Below the pieces are notes generated by a model. It worked only from the letters and a program-made list of their open reading frames with translations, did no database searches and had not been told where the DNA came from. The position numbers and the translations under genes are program-made. Shown here in pieces: positions 61,894 to 61,940 of a stretch of DNA of 61,940 bases; the first letter of the stretch is position 1, and each line of letters opens with the position of its first letter. The DNA lies in the NCBI GenBank assembly GCA_964462945.1, contig CAYWZW010000024.1, positions 1 through 61,940 on the forward strand. The letters are read 5' to 3'. This DNA is from GCA-020343675 sp964462945 (lineage in GTDB: Bacteria > Planctomycetota > Phycisphaerae > Sedimentisphaerales > Anaerobacaceae).

Positions 61894-61940
61894 GCGTTCA
61901 CCGGATTCTGAGTAATTGAAGCAAAATCCTGTCTTTGTCC

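Noticed and set aside
1..61940. CRISPR array
   Set aside because: No set of regularly spaced identical repeats was seen; repeats here are module-coding or single inverted copies.

Overview
The window looks like chromosome from an anaerobic, polysaccharide-degrading member of the Planctomycetota, most likely class Phycisphaerae. Evidence for this is the family of large secreted proteins ending in YFDDI(R/Q)L-type modules, dockerin-like and LamG modules, a Tat-exported sulfatase, Tat-exported Gfo/Idh/MocA oxidoreductases, a PQQ-like propeller protein, a PEP-CTERM-type protein and a DUF1080 remnant. This placement is inferred from gene content. No rRNA or other phylogenetic marker was identified.

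Layout. 0-11 kb: a PAC2 protein, two large secreted modular proteins transcribed divergently (1420-4227 and 4644-7976), a lipoprotein sulfatase and an exported oxidoreductase. 11-17 kb: a beta-lactamase-fold hydrolase, then two broken Rhs fragments flanking a small lipoprotein. 17-21 kb: a third modular secreted protein, a threonine aldolase, a small lipoprotein and a methyltransferase. 21-33 kb: a long minus-strand metal-efflux block with two HME-RND systems back to back, separated by a P-II-like gene; the second outer-membrane component is truncated. 33-38 kb: a PEP-CTERM-type protein, a fourth modular secreted protein, a DUF4870 protein and a chimeric gene remnant. 38.5-43.2 kb: a tightly coupled sulfur operon made of a secreted CstB-like persulfide-dioxygenase/rhodanese protein and two YeeE/YedE half-transporters, the second fused to three rhodanese domains. 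43-56 kb: a second oxidoreductase, a truncated esterase, a 1,009-residue propeller protein, a three-gene sugar cassette, a STAS-PilZ fusion and a glycosidase. 56.5-60 kb: the fifth modular secreted protein. 60.9 kb to the end: the 3' half of tRNA-Ser(GCT) used as an attachment site, next to the tail of what appears to be a split integrase and a helix-turn-helix gene.

The secreted proteins, sulfatase, oxidoreductases, glycosidase, epimerase-like protein and transporter fit a lifestyle of taking apart sulfated or complex polysaccharides outside the cytoplasm. Four of the five modular proteins end at near-identical terminator hairpins. Four of five have recognisable strong sigma-70-type promoters, three with the same 18-nt spacing.

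The strongest candidates for something undescribed are the sulfur operon, the split-integrase attachment site, the domain-within-domain architecture of the secreted family, and the doubled metal-efflux block with its P-II gene. The intergenic regions hold an unusual number of gene tails and heads, which points to frequent insertion and deletion.
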